A stretch of DNA of 64,000 nt from an uncultured Tolumonas sp. (GTDB taxonomy: Bacteria > Pseudomonadota > Gammaproteobacteria > Enterobacterales > Aeromonadaceae): contig NZ_OY782757.1 in NCBI RefSeq assembly GCF_963678185.1, forward strand, positions 1-64,000, written 5' to 3'. Shown here piece by piece: positions 63,365-64,000 of this stretch (its first letter is position 1; each line of letters starts with the position of its first letter). The translations under genes and the position numbers were made by a program. The notes beneath the pieces were generated by a model. The model was given only the letters and a program-made list of their open reading frames with translations. It ran no database searches and had not been told where the DNA came from.

Positions 63365-64000
63365 CTATTCCGCTAATGTTAACCAGGTCTGCACCACGGT
63401 ATCCGGGTTCAGTGATAAACTATCGATCCCCTGTTCCTTCAGCCACAAGGCAAAATCAGCATGATCTGACGGGCCTTGACCGCAAATACCAACGTATTTA
63501 CCCTGTTTTTTCGCCGCGGCAATCGCCATTGCCAACAAGGATTTGACGGCGTCGTTACGTTCATCAAATAGCTCTGATACCAGACCGGAATCGCGATCTA
63601 AACCCAGCGTCAGCTGCGTCATATCGTTGGAACCGATAGAAAAACCATCAAAATGTTGTAGGAACTGTTCAGCCAGCAAGGCATTCGATGGGATCTCACA
63701 CATCATCATGATCTTCAGGCCATTCTCGCCGCGTTTCAGCCCCTCGGTTTCCAGCTGCGCAATTACGGCTTTGGCCTGTGCCACCGTTCGCACGAACGGC
63801 ACCATCAGCTCAATATTGGTTAGCCCCATGCGATTGCGCACCCGTTTCACCGCTTCACACTCCAGCGCAAAACAGTCGTGGAATGTCGAAGAAATATAGC
63901 GACCGGCCCCACGGAAGCCCAGCATCGGGTTTTCTTCCTGAGGTTCGTAATGCTCACCACCGAGCAGATTGGCATATTCGTTCGATTTGAAATCAGACAG
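63365..64000 (-). CDS. ppsA: Phosphoenolpyruvate synthase, C-terminal part (5' truncated by window edge)
   Basis: PpsA converts pyruvate and ATP to PEP, AMP and phosphate for gluconeogenesis. The frame continues to the last base of the window, so only about 211 C-terminal residues are seen (beginning [16 protein letters not shown]). They match E. coli PpsA closely and include [29 protein letters not shown] and the catalytic Cys region [10 protein letters not shown]. The start and the phosphohistidine domain lie outside the window. Confidence 0.95.
   Translation of the reverse strand: MSDFKSNEYANLLGGEHYEPQEENPMLGFRGAGRYISSTFHDCFALECEAVKRVRNRMGLTNIELMVPFVRTVAQAKAVIAQLETEGLKRGENGLKIMMMCEIPSNALLAEQFLQHFDGFSIGSNDMTQLTLGLDRDSGLVSELFDERNDAVKSLLAMAIAAAKKQGKYVGICGQGPSDHADFALWLKEQGIDSLSLNPDTVVQTWLTLAE

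Overview
The window looks like chromosomal DNA of a gammaproteobacterium, most likely from the Aeromonadales and perhaps Tolumonas-like. This is inferred from housekeeping proteins that closely resemble enterobacterial and Vibrio/Aeromonas proteins (RibA, PitA, HrpA, MdlA/MdlB, MscL, long-form PurC, GalR, PpsR/PpsA) and from moderate G+C. I saw no rRNA or tRNA gene, CRISPR array, insertion sequence or prophage.

Layout. (1) 1-9.1 kb is a surface-adhesin locus. It holds the C-terminal part of one giant type I-secreted RTX protein, a complete 1723-residue BapA/LapA-type adhesin with a retention module, a predicted LapG-type cleavage site and eight nearly identical 336-bp repeats, and an unknown acidic 202-residue protein. 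(2) 9.2-22.4 kb carries ribA, a DUF2845 protein, pitA, a GNAT acetyltransferase, a YfcD-type Nudix hydrolase, a Cache-domain hybrid histidine kinase with a stand-alone receiver protein, hrpA, and a large unknown exported or anchored protein. (3) 22.6-34.4 kb carries a cold-shock gene with a structured leader, a coupled Gfo/Idh oxidoreductase-mepA-mdlA-mdlB operon, MscL with a zinc-ribbon tail, small redox proteins, catalase and the PaeA/YtfL polyamine exporter. (4) 34.4-38.4 kb is the four-gene Anbu cluster: proteasome-like protease, transglutaminase, alpha-E protein and circularly permuted ATP-grasp protein. (5) 38.6-42.9 kb has purC, two tandem paralogues of an unrecognised family, tpm and cvfB. 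(6) 43-53.4 kb is a galactoside-utilisation regulon: a GalR-type repressor, a complete carbohydrate ABC importer, a GH2 beta-galactosidase and a GH36 alpha-galactosidase, with three GalR-like palindromes placed before galR, the importer operon and the alpha-galactosidase. (7) 53.5-58.2 kb has a PAS-GAF-GGDEF diguanylate cyclase, yaeQ and an AsmA-family protein. (8) 58.2-62.2 kb is a five-gene minor-pilin operon whose last product is an unusually large PilX-like protein. (9) The window closes with ppsR and the end of ppsA, arranged tail to tail.

How the genes may work together. The retention-module adhesin implies c-di-GMP-gated surface retention through LapD/LapG, which are not in the window; the diguanylate cyclase here could feed that control, but the link is only inferred. 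The galactoside block forms a self-contained uptake, hydrolysis and repression unit. The overlapping genes and shared orientation of the Anbu cluster indicate one peptide- or protein-processing module of unsettled function.

The strongest candidates for under-described biology are the tandem paralogue pair at 40.1-41.2 kb, the oversized beta-helix-like pilin, the Anbu cluster, the zinc-ribbon MscL and the recently homogenised adhesin repeats. Nothing in the window can be called a proven new system from sequence reading alone.
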